From Candidatus Cloacimonadota bacterium (lineage in GTDB: Bacteria; Cloacimonadota; Cloacimonadia; Cloacimonadales; Cloacimonadaceae), in NCBI GenBank assembly GCA_018433885.1, contig JAHDQK010000013.1, forward strand, positions 1 through 64,000: a DNA stretch of 64,000 nucleotides. Reading direction: 5' to 3'. Shown in pieces: positions 16,556-26,877 of the stretch. Below the pieces are notes generated by a model that did no database searches, was not told the origin of the DNA, and saw only the letters and a program-made list of their open reading frames with translations. Both the position numbers and the translations under genes were made by a program. The number at the start of each line of letters is the position of its first letter. Within the stretch, counting starts at the first letter, position 1.

Positions 16556-19182
16556 GATTCTCCCAAAATTTCTTTTTGCAGATCCAGAAGTAGTTGCCAT
16601 GCCGATATCGGGCTGGTCTGTTCCAGATCCACTTCCTTTATTTTGTCTAGGATGTGTTCGTGTTCATTTGCTTTATCGATCATCACTTCGAAGATCTCCA
16701 GTTGTGGAGCCCCAGAATTCAATTTTTTACGCAGGCTGGCAGAGAGACCTTGCGGGCTTATCTCGTGTTCTTCAAGATTCTTCAGTATCTCCTGCGCGCG
16801 GCGGATTACTTTATTCGGAATTCCCGCCAGACGTGCCACTTGTATGCCATAGCTTTGATCCGCTCCACCTCGCTCGATCTTCCGGATGAAGATCATCTGC
16901 TCGTTATACAGTTTCACCGCTACATTATAGTTTTTGATCTCCGGATAGATGTTTTCCAGCTCCGTGAGTTCGTGATAATGAGTGGCAAAGAGCGTAAGAG
17001 CTTTGATCTGCTTCTGGATCTGTTCGATTATCGCCCAAGCAAGACTCAGCCCGTCGAAGGTAGAAGTGCCCCGCCCGATCTCATCCAGAAGAATCAGGGA
17101 TTGCGGCGTTGCGGAGTTTAGGATGTTTGCCGTTTCGATCATCTCCACCAGAAAAGTGCTTTGTCCTTGAGCAAGGTTATCCGAAGCACCCACTCTGGTA
17201 AATACTCGGTCGAAGATCGGCAGGAGCATACTTTTGGCAGGTACATAACTGCCCATTTGAGCAAGGATCACCAGAAGCCCCACTTGTCTTAAATATGTGG
17301 ATTTACCAGCCATATTCGGCCCCGTGATCAGTGCCACAAGTGTATCTGGATAATCCAAGGTAGTATCGTTGGGGATGAACTCCGCCTCACCCATCAGTTT
17401 CTCGATCACAGGATGTTTTCCAGCTTCGATCTGCAAGTCTCGTGCGTCGGTAAACACGGGGCGAGTATAATGGTTTTGCCATGCCAGAAATGCCAAAGAG
17501 CTGAAGACATCGATTTCCGCGATGATATCGCTAAGTTTTTGCAAGCGGGGGAGATGCGTTGCCAATTGCATCCGTAAGTCTTTATATAGTTCATACTCCA
17601 GGCTTTTGATCTTCTCTTCGCTGGAAAGCACTTTGGCTTCAAATTCCTTCAATCGGGGCGAGATATATCGCTCGGCATTGGCAAGAGTCTGCTTGGCAAT
17701 ATAATAATCCGGCACTTTACTTTTGTGCGTGGAGGTTACTTCGATATAGTATCCAAACACTCTGTTGTAGCCTACTTTCAGGCTGGGGATCCCGGTCTTG
17801 CGTTTCTCGTCCTCTTCCAAACGAGCGATCCAACTTTTGCCATCGTGCACAAGCTCCATCAGCTCATCCAGATCATCTTGATAACCCTTGCGGAAGATTC
17901 CGCCTTCGGTAATCGTAAGCGGTGGGTTCTCTGATATCGCACGATCAATCATGCTTTCGATATCCACGAAAGTATCCAAAACAGATATCCAGCTCGCAAA
18001 GAGTATTTCCTCGAACTGCTGAAGCTGCTCCTTGATCCTTCTGGCACTTATCAAATAACTGCGTAACGCTAACAATTCCCTAGGGTTGATTCTAAGTGAA
18101 CCTAAGCGCGATACGATCCTGCTGATATCTCCGATTTCCTTCAAGGACATTCTCAGATCTTTCAGATACGGGGTTTTTTGCAGGAAAGCCGAGATATATT
18201 GCTGTCGGACTAGAATCTGTGGAAGATCGATCAATGGGTTCAAAACCCATTGCTGCAACAACCTGCTGCCCATCGGTGTCTGAGTTTGATCGATCACGCT
18301 CAGCAAACTTCCGTGCCTGCTTCCGTAGCGGATGCTGCGGATAAGCTCAAGATTTCGGCGGCTGATCTCGTCCAATTGCATATATTGCGAGATCGAAAAA
18401 TACCTGAGGCCAGTAATATGGGTGAGCGGCACCTGGTAAAGACTCATCACATAAGCCAGAGCCGCTCCCGCCGCGGTAGCTCCTGCGGGGTGATTATGCG
18501 CCCCAAAAGCTTCCAGACTGCTTACTCCATAGTGCTTTTTCAGCAAGTCCTTAGCCTCCGCGGGTTGGAATCTCCAATCATCGAAGATGCTGATCGTGGG
18601 TGAAAACTCCAATCCCAGGCTTTTTATCCACGTTTCGTCTTCCGTGCTTTTTACCAAGATCTCCGCTGGTCTCATGCGCATAAGTTCATTTGCCACATCC
18701 GGTTCTGGCAATTCCGTAAAGAAGAATTCACCCGTGGAGAGATCCAGATGAGCTAAGCCACAGGGTTTACCCTTGTCTGCTCGATACAGGGCACTGAGAA
18801 ACACATTGTTGTGTCCCTCCAGGAGGTTCTGATCCAACACAGCTCCGGGAGTGATGATCTCGGTTACTTCTCGTTTTACCAACCCCACCGCTTTCTTGGG
18901 ATCCTCAGTTTGCTCGCAAATGGCTACTTTCAGTCCGCTCTTTATCAATTTATCCAGATAGTTGTCCAGCGCGTGATAGGGAAATCCCGCAAGGGGGATG
19001 GGATCGTCGTCATTTTTATTGCGTGTGGTGAGAGTAATATTCAAGATTTTGGAAGCGGTGACGGCATCATCGAAGAATGTCTCGTAGAAATCGCCCATTC
19101 TGAACAGGATCAGTTTGTCGGGATGCGCTTCCTTCACCTGATAAAACTGGCGTAGCATCGGAGTGAGCTTGGTTTTATCCAT
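16552..19182 (-). CDS. mutS: DNA mismatch repair protein MutS
   Basis: An 876-residue MutS1-type protein that recognises mismatches and recruits MutL. The N-terminal mismatch-binding signature is LILFRMGDFYETF (Phe-x-Glu contact, about residue 37). The C-terminal ATPase has Walker A GPNMAGKST and Walker B ILLDEIGRGTSTFDG. Length is normal. The start abuts the upstream TPR-SPOR stop with no gap (TAA then ATG) and the end overlaps the SurA-like gene. No mutL is in the window. Confidence 0.97.
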   Translation of the reverse strand: MDKTKLTPMLRQFYQVKEAHPDKLILFRMGDFYETFFDDAVTASKILNITLTTRNKNDDDPIPLAGFPYHALDNYLDKLIKSGLKVAICEQTEDPKKAVGLVKREVTEIITPGAVLDQNLLEGHNNVFLSALYRADKGKPCGLAHLDLSTGEFFFTELPEPDVANELMRMRPAEILVKSTEDETWIKSLGLEFSPTISIFDDWRFQPAEAKDLLKKHYGVSSLEAFGAHNHPAGATAAGAALAYVMSLYQVPLTHITGLRYFSISQYMQLDEISRRNLELIRSIRYGSRHGSLLSVIDQTQTPMGSRLLQQWVLNPLIDLPQILVRQQYISAFLQKTPYLKDLRMSLKEIGDISRIVSRLGSLRINPRELLALRSYLISARRIKEQLQQFEEILFASWISVLDTFVDIESMIDRAISENPPLTITEGGIFRKGYQDDLDELMELVHDGKSWIARLEEDEKRKTGIPSLKVGYNRVFGYYIEVTSTHKSKVPDYYIAKQTLANAERYISPRLKEFEAKVLSSEEKIKSLEYELYKDLRMQLATHLPRLQKLSDIIAEIDVFSSLAFLAWQNHYTRPVFTDARDLQIEAGKHPVIEKLMGEAEFIPNDTTLDYPDTLVALITGPNMAGKSTYLRQVGLLVILAQMGSYVPAKSMLLPIFDRVFTRVGASDNLAQGQSTFLVEMIETANILNSATPQSLILLDEIGRGTSTFDGLSLAWAIIEQIQKQIKALTLFATHYHELTELENIYPEIKNYNVAVKLYNEQMIFIRKIERGGADQSYGIQVARLAGIPNKVIRRAQEILKNLEEHEISPQGLSASLRKKLNSGAPQLEIFEVMIDKANEHEHILDKIKEVDLEQTSPISAWQLLLDLQKEILGES

Positions 19183-20331
19183 TTAATATTGCACGATAAA
19201 GCTGTTGATTTCACCGCCCATAAGCAGGTTGCGGGCTCGATCCGTTTCCTCCCGATTATCGAAAGGACCTGCCAGCACCACCCATGTTGCCTGGCCAGTG
19301 CTACGATCCTCATAGTATTGCGCGGGGATATTCATGCCGCGGATACTGCGGCTCAAACGTTCTGCATTTGGTTCCACGGAAAACCTGCCAGCTTGCAGAT
19401 AAAAACCTGTGTTCGGTTTGGCACTGATCTTGATGGGTTTGCTATTGTCGATAGGAGGAAGCTGGGGAAGAGAAGCGCTGGTTTGGGGTAGCAACTGAGT
19501 TTCTACCTGTTCTTCCGGTTCAGTTCCGGAAACTACCAAAGTAGTATCGGCTACGATCTCCAAAGGTTTATAGGGATACAAAAAGCTCAAATCCAGCGAG
19601 GGCGCTCTGGTGCGTAGAGCAAACAAGCTTTCTTCGATCTGAAACGCGATCTGGGAATATCTATCCAGCTCATAGCCTTCTCGAAACGAGTTGAGAGCAT
19701 CCTTGGAGTTGTTGTTTAGTTCATGCGCGAGCCCAAGTTTATAGAAATAATACTGCCTGTCGTAATCCTTGAGGCGGCTTACTTTATTTAGGGTAGATAC
19801 CGCGCTCTGATATTTCTTTTGACCGATGTAAGAATCGGCTATCAGATGCAGAGTGTTTTCGATCTCCTTGCCGTTGGGATTCAGACGGCTGTAGTTCTCG
19901 GCATTGGCAATAGCCGCAGAGTAGTCCTCCAGCCAATAAAACGTGACTGCCAACCAATAAAAACGCTCCACGATATCCGCAGAACTAATACCTCTTAGCA
20001 GAGTTTGTGCCTGCGTCATATCATGCTCCAGAATGTGAAGTTTGGCTGCTTCCAGCATTGCCAATTGCCCATGATGAGTTTTGGGATACTTCTGAGTACA
20101 CGAGATCAGTAATGCCAGCGCATCGCTACGATCCTTCTTAAGCATGGCATCGTAATATAGAACCAAAGCCCGTTCTTCGTCTTTGTTTGGTTTAAGGTTC
20201 TTTAGTTGTTGCCGCGCTTCGTTCAATTTCCCTGAGTGGTAGTTTTCTTCCAAGGTAACAAATTCTTTGCGTACCTGTGCAAATAGAGTTCCAAAGACCA
20301 GGAGAATCAGAATCAGGATGGTTTTATGCAT
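19183..20331 (-). CDS. periplasmic TPR protein with C-terminal SPOR domain
   Basis: A 382-residue protein with a signal peptide (ILILILLVFGTLFAQ), TPR-like helices to about residue 240 and a linker. A C-terminal SPOR fold (about residues 305-382) begins at GFYLQAGRFSVEPNAERL and includes WVVLAGPFDNREE. SPOR domains bind denuded peptidoglycan at division septa, so a role in cell division or wall remodelling is likely. The start overlaps the end of the U32 gene by 19 bases and the stop abuts mutS. Confidence 0.8.
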   Translation of the reverse strand: MHKTILILILLVFGTLFAQVRKEFVTLEENYHSGKLNEARQQLKNLKPNKDEERALVLYYDAMLKKDRSDALALLISCTQKYPKTHHGQLAMLEAAKLHILEHDMTQAQTLLRGISSADIVERFYWLAVTFYWLEDYSAAIANAENYSRLNPNGKEIENTLHLIADSYIGQKKYQSAVSTLNKVSRLKDYDRQYYFYKLGLAHELNNNSKDALNSFREGYELDRYSQIAFQIEESLFALRTRAPSLDLSFLYPYKPLEIVADTTLVVSGTEPEEQVETQLLPQTSASLPQLPPIDNSKPIKISAKPNTGFYLQAGRFSVEPNAERLSRSIRGMNIPAQYYEDRSTGQATWVVLAGPFDNREETDRARNLLMGGEINSFIVQY

Positions 20332-21521
20332 CGGCGGATGAGACCTCCGGTTCCCTTCTCGAAGGGAACGGGTATCCGGAATCTGGCATTGGGGCGTGTG
20401 TTTGCCACAGAGTTTTTATCGTCGTCATAAATACTTTCTACCTTCAGTAGTTGATCATCGTCCATCTGGGGAAAGATTATCTCCAGAGTATCGCCACAGG
20501 ATATCTTGGTAAGCGCGTCAAAGACGATGCATCCGTCTTCATGTGCAATTACGTTTCCACAATACTCACTTTCTGAGATATATGCCTTAATACTATCTGG
20601 TTCCACGATTCCTGCGGATTGATCCTCAAAATCATAGAAGCCTTCCCAATATGGACGGTGAGACACTTTATCCAGCTCCGATCTCAAGCGTAGCCAAGAG
20701 GTAATATCCGCAGCCGGAGTGCTCATCGCCTGCTTGTAAATCCTTGTAACCTGAGCCACATAGTATTCGCTCTTCATTCTGCCTTCGATCTTTGCCGCAT
20801 GAATCCCGGATGCCATCAATTGCGGAATCCTTTCCAACAGGTTCAGATCCTTGGAGCTAAGAATATGGCTACCATAAGCATCTTCTTCGATGGGAAGATA
20901 CTCTCCGGGACGCTCCTCTTCGGTAAGTGCCCATTTCCAGCGGCAGACCTGAGTACATGCACCGCTGTTTGCACTGCGACGGTTGAAATATGCGCTTAAG
21001 AGACATCTCCCGGAATATGCGACACACATCGCACCATGTACAAAGCACTCCAGCTCCAGATCTGGCAAGGCTTGCCGGATCTCGGTGATCTCGCGGAAGC
21101 TTAGTTCTCGCGCCATCACGATGCGCTTAGCACCCTTTTCGTGCCAGAACTTGGCTGCAGAGATTGAGGTAATATTCGCTTGGGTACTGATGTGAATGGG
21201 GATATTGGTTACTTCTTTTACAAGCTCAAACACACCGGGATCTGATACAATCACAGCATCTATCCCGCTGGATATCAGCTTCTTAAGAAAATCCGTTAGT
21301 GCAGGATAATCCGAATTCCTGAGATATGCGTTTAACGTAAGATACAGTTTTGCGTTATGCTTGTGAGCGTAATCTATCCCAGCTAGGAGTTCATCGTAAT
21401 CCAGATTACCTGCCGTGGCTCTTAAACCAAACAGGTGATAACCGCAATATACAGCATCCGCGCCAAAATCTATGGCTTTTTTTACTTTGGCAAGATCGCC
21501 GCCGGGAGCAGTTAGTTCCAT
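20313..21521 (-). CDS. U32 family peptidase / tRNA-rRNA hydroxylation protein-like
   Basis: A 402-residue member of the U32 (collagenase-like) family. The family signature is complete: ELECFVHGAMCVAYSGRCLLS around residue 165, followed by GACTQVCRWKW. The N-terminal ELTAPGGDLAKVKKAIDFGADAVY is characteristic. Relatives such as TrhP and RlhA are needed for RNA hydroxylation, so a role in tRNA or rRNA modification is as likely as proteolysis. Its ATG directly follows the rho stop with no gap. Confidence 0.85.
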   Translation of the reverse strand: MELTAPGGDLAKVKKAIDFGADAVYCGYHLFGLRATAGNLDYDELLAGIDYAHKHNAKLYLTLNAYLRNSDYPALTDFLKKLISSGIDAVIVSDPGVFELVKEVTNIPIHISTQANITSISAAKFWHEKGAKRIVMARELSFREITEIRQALPDLELECFVHGAMCVAYSGRCLLSAYFNRRSANSGACTQVCRWKWALTEEERPGEYLPIEEDAYGSHILSSKDLNLLERIPQLMASGIHAAKIEGRMKSEYYVAQVTRIYKQAMSTPAADITSWLRLRSELDKVSHRPYWEGFYDFEDQSAGIVEPDSIKAYISESEYCGNVIAHEDGCIVFDALTKISCGDTLEIIFPQMDDDQLLKVESIYDDDKNSVANTRPNARFRIPVPFEKGTGGLIRRCIKPS

Positions 21522-22781
21522 TTAGTTGCTCATCGAGTTCAACAGGTCATCGTTACTCTTAGAAGCTTTCATTTGTTTGCGCAGAGTCTCGATGCCCTGG
21601 ATGGGGCTAATTGTTTTTAGATACTTACGCAATACATACATCCGGTTGATCTCGTTTTTAGTAAGCAGGAGTTCTTCACGCCGAGTACCGGATTTTACCA
21701 GATCTATCGCAGGGTAGAGGCGCATATCCGAGATGCTGCGATCCAGAACCAATTCCATATTTCCAGTACCTTTAAACTCTTCAAAGATCACCTGATCCAT
21801 CTTGGAGCCAGTATCGATTAGAGCGGTGGCTATAATAGTAAGGCTCCCCGCTTCTTCGGTATTACGCGCGGCACCAAAGAACTTCTTGGGTTTGATCAAA
21901 CCGTTGGCGTCGATACCACCAGATAGCACTTTTCCGCTGGATGGGGTGATATTGTTGTAAGCCCGGGCAAGCCGCGTGATACTATCCAAAACGATTACTA
22001 CATCCTGACCCAATTCGATCATGCGTTTGGATTTTTCCAGGATTATCTCTGCTACATTTGTATGATTTTTAGGAGATTCATCGAAGGTGGAGGAGATCAC
22101 TTCGCTGTTGCCTGGCTTAAGAACCTTCTTCATTTCGGTTACCTCTTCCGGGCGTTCATCCACCAGCAGAACTATGAGATACACTTCCGGATGATTACTT
22201 AAGATGGCATTTGCGATATCCTGCAAAAGCGTGGTTTTACCGGTTCTGGGAGCTGCCACGATCAAGCCACGCTGACCCTTGCCCACGGGAGTGAAGAGGT
22301 TGATGATTCTGGTGCTTACGTTTTCGGGATCAAACTCCAGGTTCAGCCTCTCGGTGGGGTAGTAGGGAGTGAGTTCATCGAAGCTACGCATCTCTGCAAG
22401 GTAGGAAGGAGACATATAGTTTACCGCTTCCACCCGTAAGAGGGCATAGTATTTTTCCCCTTCTTTGGGAGAGCGCACCGGCCCGGAGACCATATGACCG
22501 TTTTTCAAGTTGAATCTGCGGATCTGCGTAAGAGATACATATACGTCGTCTTTTCCTGGAAGATAGCTATTGTTCGGAAATCTGAGGAATCCAAAGCCAT
22601 CCTCCATGATCTCCAAACAACCGGTTACAAACGCAAGCCCTTCCTGCGCGGCTTGAAACTCCAGCATTTTAAAGATCAGCTCTGTGCCTTTATATTGTGA
22701 ATAACTTGGAATGGACATTTTTTTCGCCAGCTTGGTTAGCTGGGCTTGAGTCATTGCAAAAAGATCGTCTTCGATTAACAT
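21522..22781 (-). CDS. rho: transcription termination factor Rho
   Basis: A 419-residue hexameric RNA helicase. The N-terminal Rho-N helix bundle starts at [13 protein letters not shown]. The cold-shock-like RNA-binding region contains GFGFLRF near residue 62. The ATPase core has Walker [11 protein letters not shown] (about residue 180), [14 protein letters not shown] and the LARAYN Q-loop region. Many homologues have Lys-Ala where this has Arg-Thr before GKT. An AGGAG ribosome site lies 8 bases before the ATG. The methyltransferase stop is 11 bases upstream, so the two are co-transcribed. Confidence 0.97.
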   Translation of the reverse strand: MLIEDDLFAMTQAQLTKLAKKMSIPSYSQYKGTELIFKMLEFQAAQEGLAFVTGCLEIMEDGFGFLRFPNNSYLPGKDDVYVSLTQIRRFNLKNGHMVSGPVRSPKEGEKYYALLRVEAVNYMSPSYLAEMRSFDELTPYYPTERLNLEFDPENVSTRIINLFTPVGKGQRGLIVAAPRTGKTTLLQDIANAILSNHPEVYLIVLLVDERPEEVTEMKKVLKPGNSEVISSTFDESPKNHTNVAEIILEKSKRMIELGQDVVIVLDSITRLARAYNNITPSSGKVLSGGIDANGLIKPKKFFGAARNTEEAGSLTIIATALIDTGSKMDQVIFEEFKGTGNMELVLDRSISDMRLYPAIDLVKSGTRREELLLTKNEINRMYVLRKYLKTISPIQGIETLRKQMKASKSNDDLLNSMSN

Positions 22782-22792
22782 TATCTATCTCC

Positions 22793-23572
22793 TTAGTGTT
22801 TCTTGGCTGTAATCAACAGACGGGACGCACCAGCAAAACCAATCTCACCGATCCGTGAAATTATCATCTCGCCTTCTTGAATAAGTTCACTTTGCTTTCC
22901 CATCAATTCAAGTCTTTTAATGGTATCCTGACAGCCTTTGACGAGTCCTAGGCTGGTTTTATGATCTTTGGGATCATCCGTCTCAGGGTAAAAATCCGTA
23001 ACCTTAATCTCCGTCAGCGGGAGCTTCTCCACCATGCCCAGTATTTCGCCTTTGGTGAATGTGCTGCCATGATAGATCCCACACAAGCTATCCACCTTGG
23101 CTATCCAATGATGCATCATGATGTGGGTCCGTTGAGGTGGGCTCTGAGGTCCATCCGCATACATTTCCGTAAGGATAAAATTGCCGTCCTCGCGCAGAAC
23201 CCGTAGCATCTGGGAAAACACGAGGTCGGGATTCTTGAAATGATGCAGGGAGTTTGATGTGCATACAGTGTCAAAATACCCGTTGTCATATTGCAGGTCC
23301 TCAAGGTTCATGCGATATATCTCTACGTTGTTTTCAGGAAACACCTTCTGCGCATAAGCTACACTTTTCTCCGAAGAATCTACTCCGATGATCCGAGTGA
23401 AGCTTTTGAGATATTGCTTTAAAGTGTTGATGAACTCACCCTTGCCCGTGGCGGCATCCAATACAATTCCACCGTCTATCTGATTCAGGATTTGGAATAC
23501 GTCTTTCACGGCTCTAACCTCGCTTGTGATTATTTGTGGATTGGCAAACTGACCTGCCATAAACCTATGCAT
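22793..23572 (-). CDS. class I SAM-dependent methyltransferase
   Basis: A 259-residue Rossmann-fold methyltransferase. Motif I is VLDAATGKGEF (about residue 36), followed by IIGVDSSEKSV and a UbiE/BioC-like CTSNSLHHFKNPDLV. The substrate is unknown; the fold matches many small-molecule methyltransferases. Two starts are possible, at 23572 and at Met5 (23560). It sits first in the rho operon, behind a candidate promoter at 23604-23633. It does not look like a known rho partner. Confidence 0.8.
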   Translation of the reverse strand: MHRFMAGQFANPQIITSEVRAVKDVFQILNQIDGGIVLDAATGKGEFINTLKQYLKSFTRIIGVDSSEKSVAYAQKVFPENNVEIYRMNLEDLQYDNGYFDTVCTSNSLHHFKNPDLVFSQMLRVLREDGNFILTEMYADGPQSPPQRTHIMMHHWIAKVDSLCGIYHGSTFTKGEILGMVEKLPLTEIKVTDFYPETDDPKDHKTSLGLVKGCQDTIKRLELMGKQSELIQEGEMIISRIGEIGFAGASRLLITAKKH

Positions 23573-23780
23573 ATGCTATCGTGAATGATTACAGAGTACG
23601 GGCTATATTTCTGGCGATATTATTTTCCGTCAAGAAAAATGTGCACTACATCAGGATTTTCCCGTTTCCGTTCTGGCTTAACCGGTACAGATGATGATTT
23701 GCTCAATACAAGTAACTATTAATATCTATGCTCTTAACTATTGCATTACTAATGGATTGGATTATCATACCAAACCCAGC
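23573..23780. other. intergenic region between ribD and the methyltransferase-rho operon
   Basis: 208 bases with no credible gene. It holds the candidate minus-strand promoter at 23604-23633. No terminator with a U-tract was found downstream of ribD, so ribD transcripts may end in a Rho-dependent way or read into the next operon. Confidence 0.6.
23604..23633 (-). promoter_or_regulatory. candidate promoter of the methyltransferase-rho operon
   Basis: On the minus strand TTGACG (23633-23628) is followed after 17-18 bases by AAATAT/AATATA (23610-23604). The expected start, about 23598, gives a leader of roughly 25 bases to the ATG at 23572. Confidence 0.45.
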
Positions 23781-24863
23781 TTACCAGATCGGATAGCCCA
23801 TGATCATCGCATTATCCTGAAGCTTACGAACTGTGATGCCACTAAGCTGAAGAGCACGATCGATGTTCTTGCGATCATAAGCTTTCAGCGCGCTTTTATC
23901 GCCTCCCAGGATCTGGTTTCCATAGAAGATCACGCATTTATCCACCAGCTTTGCTTTCCAAAATGCCTCACTGAGTCTGTTACCCGTTTCTAACAACACG
24001 GAATAGAGTTTCATGTCCCAAAGGGTTTGCATTACTTCAGCCAAATCCAGCTCGTCCCTTTTTCCTGAAACCTGTTTTAACTTCATGCCCAAAGCTTCCA
24101 AGCTTTGAATCTTATCCCGATCCGCGCTGTGATACATAATCATAGCAGGATACTCCTTCGCGCTGCGTACCAAGGCACAAGCGGGATCAATCTCCAACAA
24201 TGGGTCCAGGATCACTCTCAGCGGTTGCTTTACATTGCGTAGCCCTCTTACGTTCAGCATCGCGTCGTCCTTGCTCACGCTACGGATGCCTGCCAGAACC
24301 ACTTCCACTTCTGCGCGCAACCGGTGAACCTGACGGCGGGAAGCCGGGTTCGTGATCCAACGGGATGATCCGTCTGAAGCGGCATATTTGCCATCCAGGG
24401 AAAGCGCCATTTTCCAGATGACAAAGGGACGCTTATTATTCATGAAACAAAGATAATATTCCAATTGGCGCTTGATCTCATCTTCAAAGAATCCATAATC
24501 TGCCTCAATCCCGGCGGCACGCAGAGCGGCGATTCCTTTGCCCGCCACCAGGGGATTGGGATCCAGGATTCCAGCGACCACGCGCTTGATCCCAGCATTT
24601 ATAATGGCATCGGTACAGGGAGGAGTTTTACCATAGTGGCAACATGGCTCCAGGCTTACATACAGCGTTGCCCCCCGGGAAGCTTCACCGGCAGCCTTCA
24701 AAGCCACTATCTCCGCGTGGTCTCCACCATATGCCTGGGTATTGCCTTCGGCGATGATTTTGCCATTACTTACGATAACAGCTCCCACGAAAGGGTTTGG
24801 CGAACATTTCCCGCGGGATTTTTCACCCCTGCGGATAGCCAGCTTCATATAGTATCTATCCAT
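23781..24863 (-). CDS. ribD: bifunctional riboflavin deaminase/reductase
   Basis: A 360-residue RibD. The N-terminal deaminase domain has the zinc motifs HAEIVAL and PCCHYGKTPPC. The C-terminal pyrimidine reductase domain begins at PFVIWKMALSLDGKYA and contains DGSSRWITN. Together they perform the second and third steps of riboflavin synthesis. No other rib gene is nearby. The start overlaps the upstream zinc-ribbon/TPR stop by 8 bases, so this is the last gene of the nadE operon, which groups NAD and flavin cofactor genes. Confidence 0.95.
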   Translation of the reverse strand: MDRYYMKLAIRRGEKSRGKCSPNPFVGAVIVSNGKIIAEGNTQAYGGDHAEIVALKAAGEASRGATLYVSLEPCCHYGKTPPCTDAIINAGIKRVVAGILDPNPLVAGKGIAALRAAGIEADYGFFEDEIKRQLEYYLCFMNNKRPFVIWKMALSLDGKYAASDGSSRWITNPASRRQVHRLRAEVEVVLAGIRSVSKDDAMLNVRGLRNVKQPLRVILDPLLEIDPACALVRSAKEYPAMIMYHSADRDKIQSLEALGMKLKQVSGKRDELDLAEVMQTLWDMKLYSVLLETGNRLSEAFWKAKLVDKCVIFYGNQILGGDKSALKAYDRKNIDRALQLSGITVRKLQDNAMIMGYPIW

Positions 24864-26031
24864 ATAATTCCAAGTTCTTCCTTGCCATCTCGTAATTGGG
24901 GTCTTTGTTTAGAATTTCACGCCATATTTTACGCGCATCCTCTTTTTTGCCCTGAGCGATAAAAGCTATACCGAGGTTATTGGCGGCATCCTTGTTATCT
25001 GGGTCTATTCTGCACAGAGCAGCAAACCACAACTCTGCTTCAGGATAGTTCTTCTCGTTGAGATTTACCATCCCCAAGTTCATGTAGGGAGGAGCAAAAG
25101 AGTTATCCAGCGCAATGGAACTAAAGAAATCTAGCTTTGCTTTGTTCGTATCCTTTGCCAATAGCCAATACAGGGCTCGGTAGTAATATATATCCGCACA
25201 ATCGGGATAGCTGCGCAAGGCTTCCAGGATCTCCGCATAGGCGGATTGAGCTTTTGCTTCTGCCAGATATCCCGCTATCCTCTGAAACACTTCATTTTGT
25301 TTAAAGTAGAGTGCTGGATTACCCATAATGCACTGACGTATAAGCCATTGCTTATCGTGTCTTCGTAATACAAAACACATCTCATCGCGTAAGTTCACCT
25401 CTATAAATACTATAGCTTGCGTTGCATCTTCGGAAAGTCCGGTATGGATAAAGCTGTATTTTTTTAGTTTCTGATACGCTGAAATCTTACTGATGATCTC
25501 GCCATATCGCTCTGCAAGATCCGGCAGGGGAGAATCATTGGTGGTGAGTTTCCTCAGTTGTGAAAAGTCTAGCGCGATTATGTGATCCAAATACTCACTT
25601 ACGGTATCCTCCGCATAGGCTGGCATATCTCTGATCTCGGGCTCGATACCCAGTTTCTGCATCAGATATTCTACCGGGAAGTTACCTGGGTATTGATACG
25701 AGCTGAGGATCTCCAGAGTATGGTTTTTATCTGTTTCCGCCATCTGCTTGGGGCTATAGTTATTAAAAGCGGGGTTTTCTTTGTTTATCCAAAGCCCAAT
25801 AAAGTTCTTGATTGCTTGTGTAGCTTCTCGATTATTATCCGCTTTAAACGCGGGGAAGGGGCTTTCCGCATCGAATCTGGGTTTATAGGGGCAATCCTGC
25901 GGACACTTCAGATCTACGCGAAGCTCGTTACAGCACTTCCAGCAAAAGCCCTTTTGGGTGCGAGGACACATCCTCAGTGCTCGTTCAGTATGGCAGGATT
26001 TACATCTATCCTTGCGGCTCAGAGAGAGCAT
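24856..26031 (-). CDS. Cys-rich zinc-ribbon and TPR protein
   Basis: A 391-residue protein without signal peptide or membrane segment. The first 50 residues carry cysteines in zinc-binding style pairs (CKSCHTERALRMC, then CWKCC, then CPQDCPY). The middle is unclassified. The last 100 residues are TPR repeats (for example YMNLGMVNLNEKNYPEAELWF). It looks like a cytoplasmic scaffold or adaptor; no enzyme motif was found. It overlaps nadE by 13 bases and ribD by 8, so its translation is tied to both. Confidence 0.7.
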   Translation of the reverse strand: MLSLSRKDRCKSCHTERALRMCPRTQKGFCWKCCNELRVDLKCPQDCPYKPRFDAESPFPAFKADNNREATQAIKNFIGLWINKENPAFNNYSPKQMAETDKNHTLEILSSYQYPGNFPVEYLMQKLGIEPEIRDMPAYAEDTVSEYLDHIIALDFSQLRKLTTNDSPLPDLAERYGEIISKISAYQKLKKYSFIHTGLSEDATQAIVFIEVNLRDEMCFVLRRHDKQWLIRQCIMGNPALYFKQNEVFQRIAGYLAEAKAQSAYAEILEALRSYPDCADIYYYRALYWLLAKDTNKAKLDFFSSIALDNSFAPPYMNLGMVNLNEKNYPEAELWFAALCRIDPDNKDAANNLGIAFIAQGKKEDARKIWREILNKDPNYEMARKNLELYG

Positions 26032-26780
26032 GGTGCCTCCGGCATCGGTACGGGAATCCGTTTAAACGCACTGCGCGCCATCAGAGTGTAAACCCTTTTT
26101 ACGTTGTCGTCGTCGTATTTATCCAGATCACCCATGCTTTGGATCGCCCACAGGATTTCGTCCAGATCCCGATAGCTAATCCCCATGTCCGCTTCGTCGG
26201 ATTGTTCCGCCCAGAGATCCGCGGTAGGTATTTTATCGATGATGCACCTCGGCAATCCCATGGTTTCCGAAAGCATCCAGACATCAGTTTTATAAAGATG
26301 TCCCAAAGGCTCTATCGCCGCGGCAGAATCTCCAAATTGGGTAAAATAGCCTGTCATGATCTCGCTGAGATTGCTGGTTCCCAATACCAATGCCCGGTAT
26401 TTTGCGGAAAGATCATATAACACACACATCCTGGTTCTCGCCATCAGATTCCCCCGGCGAAGCTTGTCCGCTTCCGGCTCGTAGGTATCGAACCAAGCAT
26501 CCACCATCGGGCTGATGTCGATCACCTGAAACTGAATTCCCAGATGATCGCACAAAACTCTGGCGTCACCCAGGCTATCCGGATGGCTTTCGCGGTAAGG
26601 CATCATTATTCCGATTACATTTTCCGCACCGCTTGCCTTCACTGCCAAGGCGGCAGACAAAGCGCTGTCGATACCTCCAGATACCCCAACAATGTATTTG
26701 CTGAATCCGCTGGAAACCAAGTAACCCTTCAGAAATTGGCAGATCTTGTCGATCTCGCTTGTGGCATCTATCTTACGCAT
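26019..26780 (-). CDS. nadE: NAD synthetase, ammonia-dependent type
   Basis: A 253-residue protein that amidates nicotinate adenine dinucleotide to NAD. The PP-loop is GVSGGIDSALSAAL (about residue 29). The later region FGDSAAAIEPLGHLYKTDVW is characteristic. There is no nitrilase-type glutaminase domain, so free ammonia is the likely nitrogen donor. The upstream leader on the minus strand is long and hairpin-rich. A weak -35-like TTGACC lies at 26838-26833. Confidence 0.93.
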   Translation of the reverse strand: MRKIDATSEIDKICQFLKGYLVSSGFSKYIVGVSGGIDSALSAALAVKASGAENVIGIMMPYRESHPDSLGDARVLCDHLGIQFQVIDISPMVDAWFDTYEPEADKLRRGNLMARTRMCVLYDLSAKYRALVLGTSNLSEIMTGYFTQFGDSAAAIEPLGHLYKTDVWMLSETMGLPRCIIDKIPTADLWAEQSDEADMGISYRDLDEILWAIQSMGDLDKYDDDNVKRVYTLMARSAFKRIPVPMPEAPCSL

Positions 26781-26877
26781 AGTGATTCTCCCAAATATGT
26801 AGTATGTGCAAAGAACTCTTGAGGCTGTCTCAGGTCAAGCAAAAAGCTTCCCCCCATAGCGGCTCTTCCCACTCATG

